From NCBI RefSeq assembly GCF_025398335.1, contig NZ_JAODOO010000004.1, positions 62,001 through 126,000 on the forward strand: a stretch of 64,000 nt of DNA, read 5' to 3'. A model generated the notes under the pieces. The model did no database searches. It saw nothing but the letters and a program-made list of their open reading frames with translations, and was not told the DNA's origin. This stretch comes from Clostridium sp. CX1 (GTDB lineage Bacteria; Bacillota; Clostridia; Clostridiales; Clostridiaceae). The position numbers and the translations under genes are program-made. Positions within the stretch are counted from its first letter, which is position 1, and every line of letters starts with the position of its first letter. Below, one piece after another: positions 42,568 through 51,178 of the stretch.

Positions 42568-44208
42568 ATGAACGATGTAGTATACATAACAGGACATAGA
42601 AATCCAGATACAGATTCTATTTGTTCTGCTGTATCTTATGCTGAATTTAAAAACAAGATGGGAGTAAATGCTATTCCTATAAGATTAGGAGAGGTTAGCA
42701 GAGAAACTCAATTTGTACTTGATTACTTTGGAGTTAAAGCGCCTAAACTAGTTGAAACAGTTAAGACACAAATAGCTGACCTAGATATTGATGGTGTTAC
42801 ACCTATTGCACCTGAAACTTCACTAAAAACAGCTTGGTCAATGATAAGAAAAAACAATGTTAAAACTGTTCCTGTGGTAGATGATGAAGATAAACTTGTT
42901 GGTCTTGCTTCTCAATCAAACTTAACTTCATCTTACATGGATATATGGGATACTAATGTAATAGAAAAAAGCGGTACAAAACTTGAAAACATAGTAGATA
43001 CGCTTTCTGCTAAGTGTCTATATGCTTCAGAGAAGAATCCTAAATTTACGGGAAAAGTAGTAGTTGCTGCAATGGATGCAGAAAGTGCTGGAGAATTTAT
43101 AGATAAAGGTGATATGGTAATCTGTGGCAATAGAGAAGATGCTCAAAATGTTGCTCTTAAATGTGGTGCTTCTTTAATAGTAGTAACAGGTAACCATCTG
43201 GTAAATGATGAGATACTTCAAAAGGCTAAAGATTGCCACTGCTCAGTGATAATTACACCTTATGATACTTTTACTTCTGCAAGATTAATTCCTCAAAGTA
43301 TACCTGTAAGCCACGTAATGACTAAGGATAATCTTGTATCTTTTAAAACTGATGATTTAATCGATGATGTAAGAGAGGTTATGCTTCAAACTAGATACAG
43401 AAGTTATCCAGTAGTAAATTCTGAAAATAAAATAGTAGGAAGCATTTCAAGATATCATTTAATATCTGAAAGCAAAAAGAAGGTTATTCTTGTAGATCAC
43501 AATGAAAAGGCTCAATCTGTTCACGGCCTTGAGGACGCTGAAATACTAGAAATAATAGATCACCATAAAATAGGTGGAGTTCAAACCGGTTCCCCTATAT
43601 ACTTTAGAAACGAACCAGTAGGATGTACTGCAACAATAGTTGCTTCTAGATTCTTTGAAAATGGCATAAGACCATCTAAAAAAATTGCTGGACTTTTATG
43701 CGCTGCTATTATTTCAGATACATTACTGTTTAAATCACCTACTGCAACTAACACAGATAAGCTTATTCTAGAAAGACTTGCTAGTATAGCTGATATAAAT
43801 CCTGAAAAGTTTGCTACTGAAATGTTTATAGCTGGTTCATCTCTAGAAGGAAAAACACCAGCACAAATACTTAACCAAGACTTCAAGCCATTTACTATGG
43901 GTGATGTTAAGGTTGGTGTAGGACAAATTTCAACTATGGATACAGAGGGTTTTGAAAAAGTAAGAAAAGATGTTATTGAGTTAATGGAGAAAACAGCCTC
44001 AAGTGATGGATATGGATTAGTTCTATTACTTGTAACAGACATATTAAAGGGCGGTTCAGAATTAATAGCTGTTGGAGATCATAAGGATGCAGTTTCAAGA
44101 GCCTTTAACGTCACTCTTGAAGGCACTAGTGCTTATGCACCAGGAGTTCTTTCAAGAAAGAAACAGGTTATACCACCATTAACTGCAGCAATGACTGCAC
44201 AAAAATAA
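42568..44208 (+). CDS. manganese-dependent inorganic pyrophosphatase with CBS and DRTGG domains
   Basis: A 546-residue family II pyrophosphatase. The DHH catalytic part is split: N-terminal GHRNPDTDS (8-16) with metal ligands, then a regulatory insert with two CBS domains (near 72-125 and 250-300) around a DRTGG domain, then DHHKIGG (near 331) and the DHHA2 C-terminal domain with SRKKQ near 530. CBS-PPases of Clostridia are inhibited by AMP/ADP and activated by ATP or diadenosine polyphosphates. It hydrolyses PPi in the cytoplasm to pull biosynthesis. Strong TAGGAGG site; monocistronic. Confidence 0.95.
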   Translation: MNDVVYITGHRNPDTDSICSAVSYAEFKNKMGVNAIPIRLGEVSRETQFVLDYFGVKAPKLVETVKTQIADLDIDGVTPIAPETSLKTAWSMIRKNNVKTVPVVDDEDKLVGLASQSNLTSSYMDIWDTNVIEKSGTKLENIVDTLSAKCLYASEKNPKFTGKVVVAAMDAESAGEFIDKGDMVICGNREDAQNVALKCGASLIVVTGNHLVNDEILQKAKDCHCSVIITPYDTFTSARLIPQSIPVSHVMTKDNLVSFKTDDLIDDVREVMLQTRYRSYPVVNSENKIVGSISRYHLISESKKKVILVDHNEKAQSVHGLEDAEILEIIDHHKIGGVQTGSPIYFRNEPVGCTATIVASRFFENGIRPSKKIAGLLCAAIISDTLLFKSPTATNTDKLILERLASIADINPEKFATEMFIAGSSLEGKTPAQILNQDFKPFTMGDVKVGVGQISTMDTEGFEKVRKDVIELMEKTASSDGYGLVLLLVTDILKGGSELIAVGDHKDAVSRAFNVTLEGTSAYAPGVLSRKKQVIPPLTAAMTAQK

Positions 44209-44214
44209 AAGCTC

Positions 44215-44242
44215 AGGTGCCTCTAATGGGGCACCTTTCTTT
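44215..44242. terminator. terminator after the CBS-pyrophosphatase gene
   Basis: AGGTGCC (44215-44221) pairs with GGCACCT (44230-44236) and is followed by TTCTTTCTATTT. It lies between convergent genes and may also serve the Met-rich gene, since the minus strand continues into CTTTTATTTTT. Confidence 0.85.
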
Positions 44243-44246
44243 CTAT

Positions 44247-44960
44247 TTAATCTTCTATTTCACTAACATCTATTTCTTGCATCTTTATGTCTCCCATTCC
44301 TAGCTTAGGTAAGTCTTCTAGCATATTTGTTTCCTCTATTCCCTCTAACTCTTCATATAATGGGTTTAACTTTTCCATTTGAACATCTGGATATATAGGT
44401 TGCTGCTGCGTCCCCATTCCTATCGGTGGACATGGCATCTCCATAGATGTATGTTCTGTTTCCATCATTGGCTGATGCATTCCCATAGGCGAATATTCTG
44501 TTCCCATCATCGGCTGCTGCATTCCCATAGGTGAGTATTCTGTTCCCATCATTGGCTGCTGTATTTCCATAGGTGAATATTCTGTTCCCATCGTTGGCTG
44601 CTGCATTCCCATAGGTGGATACTGGGCTCCCATGGTTTGATATGGCATTCCCATCATTGGGCACTGCATCTCCATTGGTGAATAGGACATTCCCATCATC
44701 GGACACTGAACCCCCATAGATGGGCAGAACATTGCCATCATTGGGCACTGCATTTCCATTGGTGAGTAGGACATTCCCATCGCCGGGCACTGTCCTCCCC
44801 ATTCTAATGGTGGATATGGCATTCTCATCATTGACGGATCTACTCCCATATCATCCATATACTGCATACCACAATTACAATTATAACCCATATGTTCATC
44901 CATCATTGGACAGCCATCCACAGCCATACTGTAATCACTTTCATAATATTTATTTCTCAT
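44247..44960 (-). CDS. methionine- and cysteine-rich tandem-repeat protein
   Basis: A 237-residue protein with a very unusual composition: Met, Pro, Gln, Tyr and Cys dominate residues 20-185. The N-terminus is Cys/Met/Asp-rich (GCPMMDEHMGYNCNCGMQY). Two repeat classes follow, MQCPMMGMSYSPME-like and then about four copies of the 14-residue unit MGTEYSPMGMQQPM, encoded by 42-base repeats. The C-terminal 50 residues are acidic and non-repetitive. No signal peptide. It might be a spore-coat or metal (copper) binding or oxidant-scavenging protein; none is proven. AGGAGG site and a possible sporulation promoter upstream. No family recognised. Confidence 0.75.
   Translation of the reverse strand: MRNKYYESDYSMAVDGCPMMDEHMGYNCNCGMQYMDDMGVDPSMMRMPYPPLEWGGQCPAMGMSYSPMEMQCPMMAMFCPSMGVQCPMMGMSYSPMEMQCPMMGMPYQTMGAQYPPMGMQQPTMGTEYSPMEIQQPMMGTEYSPMGMQQPMMGTEYSPMGMHQPMMETEHTSMEMPCPPIGMGTQQQPIYPDVQMEKLNPLYEELEGIEETNMLEDLPKLGMGDIKMQEIDVSEIED
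44462..44629 (-). repeat. four 42-base tandem repeats inside the Met-rich gene
   Basis: Four consecutive 42-base units with a few substitutions each encode the 14-residue Met/Gln/Tyr unit in frame. The copies differ mainly at silent or conservative positions, so selection keeps the amino acids. Copy number is likely to vary between strains. Confidence 0.85.
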
Positions 44961-44992
44961 TAAATAATCCTCCTAAAACTTAACATCATTAT

Positions 44993-45020
44993 ATTATATG
45001 TACCACGTTGTCATATATTT
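44993..45020 (-). promoter_or_regulatory. possible sporulation sigma (sigma-E-like) promoter of the Met-rich gene
   Basis: On the minus strand AAATATA and CATATAAT are separated by 13 bases, close to the sigma-E pattern KMATATT-N14-CATACAWT. CATATAATA also fits the sigma-K -10. It lies about 35 bases before the start codon. Confidence 0.35.
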
Positions 45021-45061
45021 ACAAAAATAAAAAACAGTATAATGATAATATAGGACTATTT

Positions 45062-45093
45062 AAAAAGCCTATACTTCATTTAAAGTACAGGCT
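45062..45093 (-). terminator. terminator of the flagellar operon
   Basis: AGCCTGTACTT pairs with AAGTATAGGCT (one mismatch) and is followed by TTTTTAAATAG on the minus strand. It is the first clear terminator after fliG for 19 kilobases and marks the end of the operon. Confidence 0.9.
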
Positions 45094-45162
45094 TCGCTAT
45101 ATTTTCAATTTTATCTAATTTTTAAGTAACTTTAAATATGGAATATTATAAATAATTTTTTG

Positions 45163-45966
45163 CTATCTTCCCTTCATGCTGTTAATAAGTCCCCACATTT
45201 CATCTGCAGTCTTAAGTCCCCTTGAACCAAGCTCAAAGGATCTTTGGGCTACTATCATATCCGTTAACTCTTTAGCAACATCTACATTGGACTCCTCTAA
45301 AAATCCCTGCCTTATATCTGAATCCAGAGCTCCGTTCATCTGAGTGCCTGCATTAGGTACATATAGGTTTTCCCCTATGGAACTTAAAGAATTTTGTCCA
45401 ATTGGGCTGTATATATTTATTTTTCCGTAAAGAACGCTTCTTTCCTCTGTGTTATTTTGTATATTTACAAAAACATCTCCATTCTTTTCAACTATGAGAT
45501 TGTTTTCTGAGAAAGTTGCTCCGGAATTAAATAGCTCTGCTCCCTCCTCAGTAAAATCTATATCTAACCTATTTCCATTTTTATCTACAATATCACCATT
45601 TGAATCTACATTAAAGCTTCCTGATCTTTCATAGGCTTTATTACCATTTGGTAAAGTAACTCTAAAAAGTCCCTCTCCATCAATAGCAAGGTCTGTTTTA
45701 ACGCCTGTCTCTCTTAGAACCCCCTGACTATTGTCTCTAATCCACTCAGTTGCTCTTACACCACTGCCATTTAATGGCTCATTAGGATTATTCCCATTAT
45801 TAGGATAGCCCTTTCTGTTTAAAGTCTCATAAACTAAATCCTGAAAACTTACATCTTCTCTCTTATATCCTACTGTATTAACATTAGCAAGATTATTAGA
45901 AATGCTGTCCAACTTTTCCTGTTGTGCACTCATAGCACTTCTGCTGTTCCATAAAGCCCTTATCAT
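45163..45966 (-). CDS. flgG: flagellar basal-body rod protein, FlgG/FlhP type
   Basis: A 267-residue FlgE/F/G family protein. The N-terminal helix domain has the signature LDSISNNLANVNTVGYK (about 18-34) and the C-terminal one ends with VAKELTDMIVAQRSFELGSRG. These helices pack to build the rod. ATG 45966 is chosen because AAAGAGGTG lies eight bases upstream; a longer frame to 45990 has no site. With its neighbour (46055-46834) it corresponds to the flhO-flhP pair of Bacillus. Last gene of the flagellar operon. Confidence 0.9.
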   Translation of the reverse strand: MIRALWNSRSAMSAQQEKLDSISNNLANVNTVGYKREDVSFQDLVYETLNRKGYPNNGNNPNEPLNGSGVRATEWIRDNSQGVLRETGVKTDLAIDGEGLFRVTLPNGNKAYERSGSFNVDSNGDIVDKNGNRLDIDFTEEGAELFNSGATFSENNLIVEKNGDVFVNIQNNTEERSVLYGKINIYSPIGQNSLSSIGENLYVPNAGTQMNGALDSDIRQGFLEESNVDVAKELTDMIVAQRSFELGSRGLKTADEMWGLINSMKGR

Positions 45967-46001
45967 ATTGTTCACCTCTTTTTTAGTCATATAAGCACAG
46001 A

Positions 46002-46043
46002 GTTAAAAGCTAGTAAGTGCATAATAATCACTTATGAGCTAAC
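46002..46043. repeat. hairpin between the two rod genes
   Basis: GTTA, AGCT and TAAGTG pair in order with TAAC, AGCT and CACTTA around a nine-base loop. No T run follows on the minus strand. A processing or weak attenuation element between two rod genes is possible. Confidence 0.5.
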
Positions 46044-46054
46044 TATTCACTGTT

Positions 46055-46834
46055 CTATCTAACACTTCCTACCTCGTTTACTAACTTTGATAAAGTTTCA
46101 TCTAATGATTGAATAATTTTTTGATTAGTTTCAAAGGATCTCATAGTAGTTATCATATTAGTCATTTCATTTATGACATTTACATTAGATCTTTCTAAGG
46201 AGTTTTGTTTAACTAATGCATTATTTTCTGTTGGATTATTTCCTTGATAAAGATTGTCCCCTGCCTTTGTCAACTGACCATAATTTGCAAAGTCTACAGT
46301 ATACAACTTATATAGTCTAGTTCCATCGATGCTCATATTGCCATAGACATCCGTTGCCATTTTTCCATTACCTACATTAATTGATCCAAGCTCTCCTGTC
46401 TGCAAATTTCTAGCCATCACAGTGTCTCCCGAATCATTTACAAGGATACCCTGAGAATTCACATGAAAGTGTCCATCCCTTGTATAATACTGACCATTAC
46501 CAGTTCCATCATTCCTCTGTACCACAAAGAAACCGTTTCCCTCTATTGCAAAATCCGTAGGTTTTTCAGTGGTTTGAATCATTCCCTGGGTGAAATTTGT
46601 GTTAACAGAATCTATTTTACTGCCTTGACTTAAGGAGCCTATTACATTTTTCACATTTTTATCTCCTACTTTTTTATCATAATTTTCTATTAACACATCA
46701 TTAAATCTTCTTATTGATAAATTATCACTTTTAAAGCCTACAGTATTTGCATTTGCTAAATTATTTGTTATTACATCCTGTTTTGCTTCTTGAGTTATCA
46801 TTCCTGATATGGAAGTATAAAGACTTCTTATCAT
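46055..46834 (-). CDS. flgF: flagellar basal-body rod protein, FlgF/FlhO type
   Basis: A 259-residue FlgE/F/G family protein starting MIRSLYTSISGMITQEA and carrying NNLANANTVGFKSDN near 25-39. The middle domain has the usual FAIEGNGFFVVQ and YTRDGHFHVN motifs and the end NVINEMTNMITTMRSFE. The distinction between FlgF and FlgG is uncertain by sequence; order suggests the proximal rod form. The ATG overlaps the stop of the small membrane gene upstream (ATGA). Confidence 0.88.
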   Translation of the reverse strand: MIRSLYTSISGMITQEAKQDVITNNLANANTVGFKSDNLSIRRFNDVLIENYDKKVGDKNVKNVIGSLSQGSKIDSVNTNFTQGMIQTTEKPTDFAIEGNGFFVVQRNDGTGNGQYYTRDGHFHVNSQGILVNDSGDTVMARNLQTGELGSINVGNGKMATDVYGNMSIDGTRLYKLYTVDFANYGQLTKAGDNLYQGNNPTENNALVKQNSLERSNVNVINEMTNMITTMRSFETNQKIIQSLDETLSKLVNEVGSVR

Positions 46835-47058
46835 TTGCTCACACCCTTATCATTTATTACTTTAACCTCTTCTGGATAGACCATGCCCATACCCCTGGCT
46901 TTATCCTCAATTTGACTTTTGCTCATCTGATAATTAACTTTTACACCGGTCATAATAAGGGTAGATAATACCATTCCTATTCCTATTCCCACTAGTATCT
47001 TCCTATCACTTAAAAAATCAAATAAGGTTTTTATTTTATATATAACTCTTTTATTAAT
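46831..47058 (-). CDS. small single-pass membrane protein, possible ATT start
   Basis: An open frame of up to 75 codons between the SwrB-like gene and the rod gene. It has a membrane helix (ILVGIGIGMVLSTLIMTGV, about 21-39) and a C-terminal tail with the motif SQIEDKARGMGMVYPEEVK, which resembles small proteins found in flagellar operons of other Clostridia. There is no ATG, GTG or TTG before the membrane helix except a GTG at its edge. ATT 47058 has AAGGGGG seven bases upstream and is the best candidate. The stop overlaps the next gene by ATGA. Easily missed by gene finders. Confidence 0.6.
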   Translation of the reverse strand: MNKRVIYKIKTLFDFLSDRKILVGIGIGMVLSTLIMTGVKVNYQMSKSQIEDKARGMGMVYPEEVKVINDKGVSK

Positions 47059-47639
47059 AGTACTTCCCCCTTACCTACACCGATCTTTTCAGCGATTTCT
47101 TCAACATTATAACCGGCCCCTAGCAATTCTCTAATTTCATTAACCCTAACTGTATTATGTTTTTCACTATTATTTTCGTCTATTATACCTGATTTATTTA
47201 GTTCATTATGTAAATTTTTATCTTCTGATTTTTCCTCATATTGCGAAGAACTTTCTTTAATTCTATTATTAACCTTAATAGTATACAGGTCGTCCGTTTC
47301 CTCTGTTTGTGTTATATTGGCACTCTTATGTATAAGCTCTACCAGTTCTTCGTTACCCCAAGTATCATTTTTACTGCTTTTTTCTATTCCTATACTTACC
47401 TTTTCACTATTATCATTAACACTTTCATTTTTATCTTTTAAATTCTGAATTTCCTTCTGAAGCTCTAATACAGTTTCGGAAAACTCTCTTCTAATTTTAC
47501 CTATCTCAATTTCATATTCTCTTATGTCATCTTCTTCATTATTTAGCACGGCCTTAAAGGATTTCTTATCTTTTCTAATTGCATTAATATTTAACACTAT
47601 TAATAATGTTCCGATAATAATAAGGACAATTACTGTCAT
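47031..47639 (-). CDS. SwrB-like membrane-anchored protein (DUF6115 type)
   Basis: A 202-residue protein: N-terminal membrane helix (about 3-19), basic and coiled-coil region (25-75), a polar low-complexity linker, and a C-terminal helix-turn-helix-like segment VNEIRELLGAGYNVEEIAEK (about 165-184). The layout and location just after sigD match B. subtilis SwrB, which activates FliM/FliG function and the flagellar export apparatus. The linker is poorly conserved, so the match rests on architecture and synteny. Confidence 0.75.
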   Translation of the reverse strand: MTVIVLIIIGTLLIVLNINAIRKDKKSFKAVLNNEEDDIREYEIEIGKIRREFSETVLELQKEIQNLKDKNESVNDNSEKVSIGIEKSSKNDTWGNEELVELIHKSANITQTEETDDLYTIKVNNRIKESSSQYEEKSEDKNLHNELNKSGIIDENNSEKHNTVRVNEIRELLGAGYNVEEIAEKIGVGKGEVLLIKELYIK

Positions 47640-47683
47640 ACTATTTCTCCTCTTTTAATTATTATACTGAGAGCAGTAGGTAA

Positions 47684-48415
47684 TCACTGCTCTATATACT
47701 TCAGCTTTATCATAGCCTTTCTCAAATTCACAATAGCTCTACTGTGAAGCTGACATACTCTAGATTCAGATACAGTTAACACCTTTCCTATTTCCTTTAA
47801 AGTTAAACCCTCATAATAGTATAAAGATAGAACAGTCTTATCCTTCTCATTTAGCAAGTCTAAAGCCTTAGCTAGATACTCTAGTTCTTCCTTTTCCTCT
47901 AAGGTTTTTTCAGGGCTTGGACTTTTATCATCCTCTATGGTTCCCATTAAAGGAATATCATCATCATCGGAGAATATTAAATCCTCTAAAGAAACTATAG
48001 ATATATAATTTATATAGTTCTCTATCTCCATTATTTCCTTCAAGGATATCTGAAGTAACTGTGATATTTCTTCATCCTCAGGTTCTCTTCCAAGCTTCTT
48101 TTGCAGCTTATCTACTGCATCATTATATCTATTAAGCTTATCCATAGCACCTTTGGAAATAGGACTATTTTTTCTTAATTCATCAATCATGGAACCTTTT
48201 ATTCTTATGGAAGCATAAGTTGAAAACTTCATTCCTCTAGTATCATCAAACTTATTAATAGCATCCATAAGTCCAACCATTCCATAGCTTACTAAGTCCT
48301 CATATTCAATATATTTCGTTTTGCCTATTATAACTCTAGAGGCTATATACTTCACTAATGGTATATATTTTTTTACCAACTCCTCTTTTATATTAAGCCC
48401 ATCTGCTAATGCCAT
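47684..48415 (-). CDS. sigD: flagellar sigma factor FliA/SigD
   Basis: A 243-residue sigma-28 family factor. Region 2 has LVSYGMVGLMDAINKFD and FSTYASIRIKGSMIDELRK (the RNA polymerase and -10 binding helices), region 3 follows, and region 4 has the helix-turn-helix LKEIGKVLTVSESRVCQLHS near 208-227. It directs transcription of late flagellar genes such as flagellin and chemotaxis genes. Encoded in the fla operon itself, as in Bacillus. GTG/ATG region at 48415 is consistent with a start three bases after the PilZ stop. Confidence 0.96.
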   Translation of the reverse strand: MALADGLNIKEELVKKYIPLVKYIASRVIIGKTKYIEYEDLVSYGMVGLMDAINKFDDTRGMKFSTYASIRIKGSMIDELRKNSPISKGAMDKLNRYNDAVDKLQKKLGREPEDEEISQLLQISLKEIMEIENYINYISIVSLEDLIFSDDDDIPLMGTIEDDKSPSPEKTLEEKEELEYLAKALDLLNEKDKTVLSLYYYEGLTLKEIGKVLTVSESRVCQLHSRAIVNLRKAMIKLKYIEQ

Positions 48416-48418
48416 AAG

Positions 48419-49093
48419 CTAGTCCCCCTTTGCACCCTTTCTCATTTGTTTTCTCATAATTTCAAATACTAATTTCACTATAGTCTCTCTTGTTTTTCTA
48501 TCTAAATCTAGGAATATTAAACCACAAATGATTTTAGGGTTCTTTCTATCATTTTCAACTCTTATGATTTTAGCTTCTAAAGTTAAGTTTTCGTTATCTA
48601 TAGGGATTGTTAACATTAGAATATTTCCCTTTTGTATTTTGTGTTCTAGTTTTCTATCAACTGCGATTCTTAATCCTCCGCCACTTATATCCAATGTATA
48701 TGCATCAAAAAAGTCAATTTGGTTATCGTTAATAGTATTTATACTCTTTTCAGTACGTATTAGTGCACAATAAACATTTAACATAAAAGGTACTCTTGCA
48801 AAATTTCTTCTTTGTATAATTGTTACAGTATCTGGTTTTTTAAGCATTATCAATAATATTCTATCTATCTTTCTCCCTATTACTACTGTGTTAAATTTGT
48901 AGATATCTTTCCCATAATAATATAAGCCTGTAACCTTTTCCCCTTTAGCCAAAGGCAGATACTTTCCGTCATGTACTGGTATACTTATTGCAATATATTC
49001 ATCGGTTACATCTTGAATGTTACTCTTATAGGCCTCATCATTATAGTCTATTTCTATTTTATTATTAACTAAAAACTGTATCTTAACATCCAT
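48419..49093 (-). CDS. PilZ-domain flagellar brake protein (YcgR/YpfA type)
   Basis: A 224-residue protein with an N-terminal YcgR_2 domain (about 1-95) and a C-terminal PilZ domain (about 100-215). The cyclic di-GMP binding motifs are RRNFARVPF (RxxxR near 99) and DISGGGLRIAV (DxSxxG near 138). When it binds c-di-GMP, the homologue in Bacillus acts on MotA to slow the flagellum. Its place between flhG and sigD in the flagellar operon supports that role. Confidence 0.92.
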   Translation of the reverse strand: MDVKIQFLVNNKIEIDYNDEAYKSNIQDVTDEYIAISIPVHDGKYLPLAKGEKVTGLYYYGKDIYKFNTVVIGRKIDRILLIMLKKPDTVTIIQRRNFARVPFMLNVYCALIRTEKSINTINDNQIDFFDAYTLDISGGGLRIAVDRKLEHKIQKGNILMLTIPIDNENLTLEAKIIRVENDRKNPKIICGLIFLDLDRKTRETIVKLVFEIMRKQMRKGAKGD

Positions 49094-49106
49094 ATGCCAT
49101 TACTCC

Positions 49107-49985
49107 TTACGAAAAAATATTAAAAATTTTTTTAAATAAGTCCTGTACAGAACTTCCCTTTTTATTTGATTGTAGACCTAAAATAGTATCTGCTATAGAA
49201 ATTATGTCTCTAGCTGCCTCTGAATTTGGATATCCTACTATAAAGGGCTGCTGCTTTCTCACAGCTTGAACCAATTTTTTATCCTCTGCAATATTGCCCA
49301 AATACTCCAACTTAATGTTTAAAAACTTCTTTACCGCGTTATCAAACTTATTAAAGGTTTGTCTTCCTTCATCATTATCTATGGTTCTATTAACTACTAC
49401 TTTTGCTGCATCTTTTATCTTAAAGTAGTTTACAGCTTTAAGAAGACTATATGCATCTGTAAGTGATGTAGGCTCTGGAGTGGTGATAACCACTAATTCC
49501 TCACAACAAGCAATGAATCCTAATACAGTTTTACTTATACCTGCCCCAGTGTCCATGATTATATAGTCTAAATTATCTAAAGAGGATAGTTTATCTAAAA
49601 ATTCATCTCTTTGTCTCTGTGTAATTTCCTCCAATCTTGTTATTCCAGTTCCCCCTGGAAGAAGTTTCACTCCCTGTGGACCTTCTATCACTACATCCTC
49701 TATTTTTTTATCTCCAAAAATTACGTCGTAGACATTATACTTAGGCAAAAACCCCATTAATACATCATCATTTCCCATTCCCATATCTGCATCAAATATG
49801 AACACCCTTTTATTCATTTTTTGAAGAGCTATAGCTAAATTTACTACAAAGTTGCTTTTCCCTACGCCACCTTTTCCGGAAGTAACGGTAATGATTCTGG
49901 GCTTTGACTTCTCCCCACTAGGACTTTTTTTCTTTATATTTTCTTTTTCTGCCAATTGTCTTAATCTTTGTGCTTGATCTAGCAT
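49107..49985 (-). CDS. flhG: flagellar number regulator FlhG (MinD-like ATPase)
   Basis: A 292-residue ParA/MinD family ATPase. The deviant Walker A motif GKGGVGKSNF (about 38-47), Walker A' DADMGMGNDDVLMG and the Asp in DYIIMDTGAGIS are all present, and the C-terminal end has an amphipathic helix (FKKIFNIF) for membrane binding. N-terminal residues LRQLAEKENI may form the DQAxxLR motif that activates FlhF GTPase. It overlaps flhF by seven bases. Confidence 0.95.
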   Translation of the reverse strand: MLDQAQRLRQLAEKENIKKKSPSGEKSKPRIITVTSGKGGVGKSNFVVNLAIALQKMNKRVFIFDADMGMGNDDVLMGFLPKYNVYDVIFGDKKIEDVVIEGPQGVKLLPGGTGITRLEEITQRQRDEFLDKLSSLDNLDYIIMDTGAGISKTVLGFIACCEELVVITTPEPTSLTDAYSLLKAVNYFKIKDAAKVVVNRTIDNDEGRQTFNKFDNAVKKFLNIKLEYLGNIAEDKKLVQAVRKQQPFIVGYPNSEAARDIISIADTILGLQSNKKGSSVQDLFKKIFNIFS

Positions 49986-51178
49986 ATAACATCCTCTCCT
50001 AGTATAAGATTGGTTATCTCCTTTGAAGTCATAACCTTTATATCATCTGGAACATTCTGACCTGTAGTAACAAAGCTTATAGGTTTTTCTGCACATTCTA
50101 GTATATTTAATATAGAACCATAGGTTGAAGTTTCATCAAGTTTTGTAATAATTATACCATTATAATTTAATGCTTTATAACCATTAACTATTACTTCAAT
50201 ATCCTTATTTTTTGTAGTAGAGCTTATAACTAGATTAATGTTATCTGTATTAACTTTATCTATAAAGGCCCTAAGCTCAGAAATTTGCATTGTATTTTTA
50301 CTGCTTCTTCCTGTGGTATCTATTAGAATTACATCACAGTCATCCATTGCTTCCACTGCAGCTTCCATGTCTTTCATAGTGAATACTACCCTAAAAGGTA
50401 TATTCATAATATCAGCATAAGTTCTTAACTGTTCTACTGCCCCTATTCTATAGGTATCAATTGTAATAAGACCTACTTTCTTTTTTTCAATAAGAGCAAA
50501 TCTTCCAGCTAGTTTTGCAATAGTAGTAGTTTTCCCAACGCCAGTAGGCCCTACAAGAACTACTACATTATCTAACTTATTTGGTGATACTTCTATCATG
50601 TTTTCTACAATATCTCTAAGTTTTTCCTCTTCTGTCCTATCATCTTCCATATTTTTTATCTTTGCCGTTATCTTTTTTATAACTCTATGATCTAAGTCGC
50701 AATTTTCTAATCTTAACTCCATTTTACTTTTACTAATACTTCCTGATGCAGACATATTAATCATTTCGCTTAACATAGTTCTCATTTCCTGCATTTCTTT
50801 CATTACTGCCTCACTGTTACTATTATCTGCAGCCTTGTATTCTTTAATTTCCTCTTCCTTCTTTTCTTCAATCTGTATCTTAGACTTATACTTGCTTTCT
50901 ATTTCATTGAAGGTTTTGCTTCCTTTTAATTCTTCATCTAGTTTATCTGTCATCAATCTTTTTATTGCTTCAATACTTTCCTGCATATCTTCTGAATTGT
51001 CATCTTTACTGTTATCTACTGCCGCTGTGACCTCTAACATCTTCTTTGAAAAAATTCCTAAAAAGCCGCCTTTTTTTATTTTTCTCTGACTTACTATAAC
51101 TGCATCTTTTCCAAGTTCATATCTAATCCGGGTCATAGCTTCATTCATGTTATTGACTACATACTTTTTTATAATCAT
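49979..51178 (-). CDS. flhF: SRP-type GTPase FlhF
   Basis: A 399-residue protein: an N-terminal B domain, a Lys/Glu-rich linker (about 60-150), and an SRP-GTPase NG domain with the P-loop GPTGVGKTTTIAKLAGR (near 210-226), DTYRIGAVEQLRTY and DTTGRSSKN. It sets the position and number of flagella together with FlhG. It starts at the last base of flhA (shared A of TAA/ATG). Confidence 0.95.
   Translation of the reverse strand: MIIKKYVVNNMNEAMTRIRYELGKDAVIVSQRKIKKGGFLGIFSKKMLEVTAAVDNSKDDNSEDMQESIEAIKRLMTDKLDEELKGSKTFNEIESKYKSKIQIEEKKEEEIKEYKAADNSNSEAVMKEMQEMRTMLSEMINMSASGSISKSKMELRLENCDLDHRVIKKITAKIKNMEDDRTEEEKLRDIVENMIEVSPNKLDNVVVLVGPTGVGKTTTIAKLAGRFALIEKKKVGLITIDTYRIGAVEQLRTYADIMNIPFRVVFTMKDMEAAVEAMDDCDVILIDTTGRSSKNTMQISELRAFIDKVNTDNINLVISSTTKNKDIEVIVNGYKALNYNGIIITKLDETSTYGSILNILECAEKPISFVTTGQNVPDDIKVMTSKEITNLILGEDVIC

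Noticed and set aside
43581-44042. A 153-codon minus-strand frame opposite the pyrophosphatase gene.
   Set aside because: Antisense shadow without start signals; the plus-strand gene is full length and conserved.
44462-44629. Four 42-base direct repeats that could suggest a CRISPR-like or satellite array.
   Set aside because: The repeats are contiguous with no spacers and stay in frame within a single coding sequence, so they are protein repeats.
44353-44802. A 149-codon minus-strand frame inside the Met-rich gene.
   Set aside because: It is a shifted-frame shadow made by the same 42-base repeats; it has no ribosome binding site and its Asn-Gly repeats follow from the codons of the real gene.
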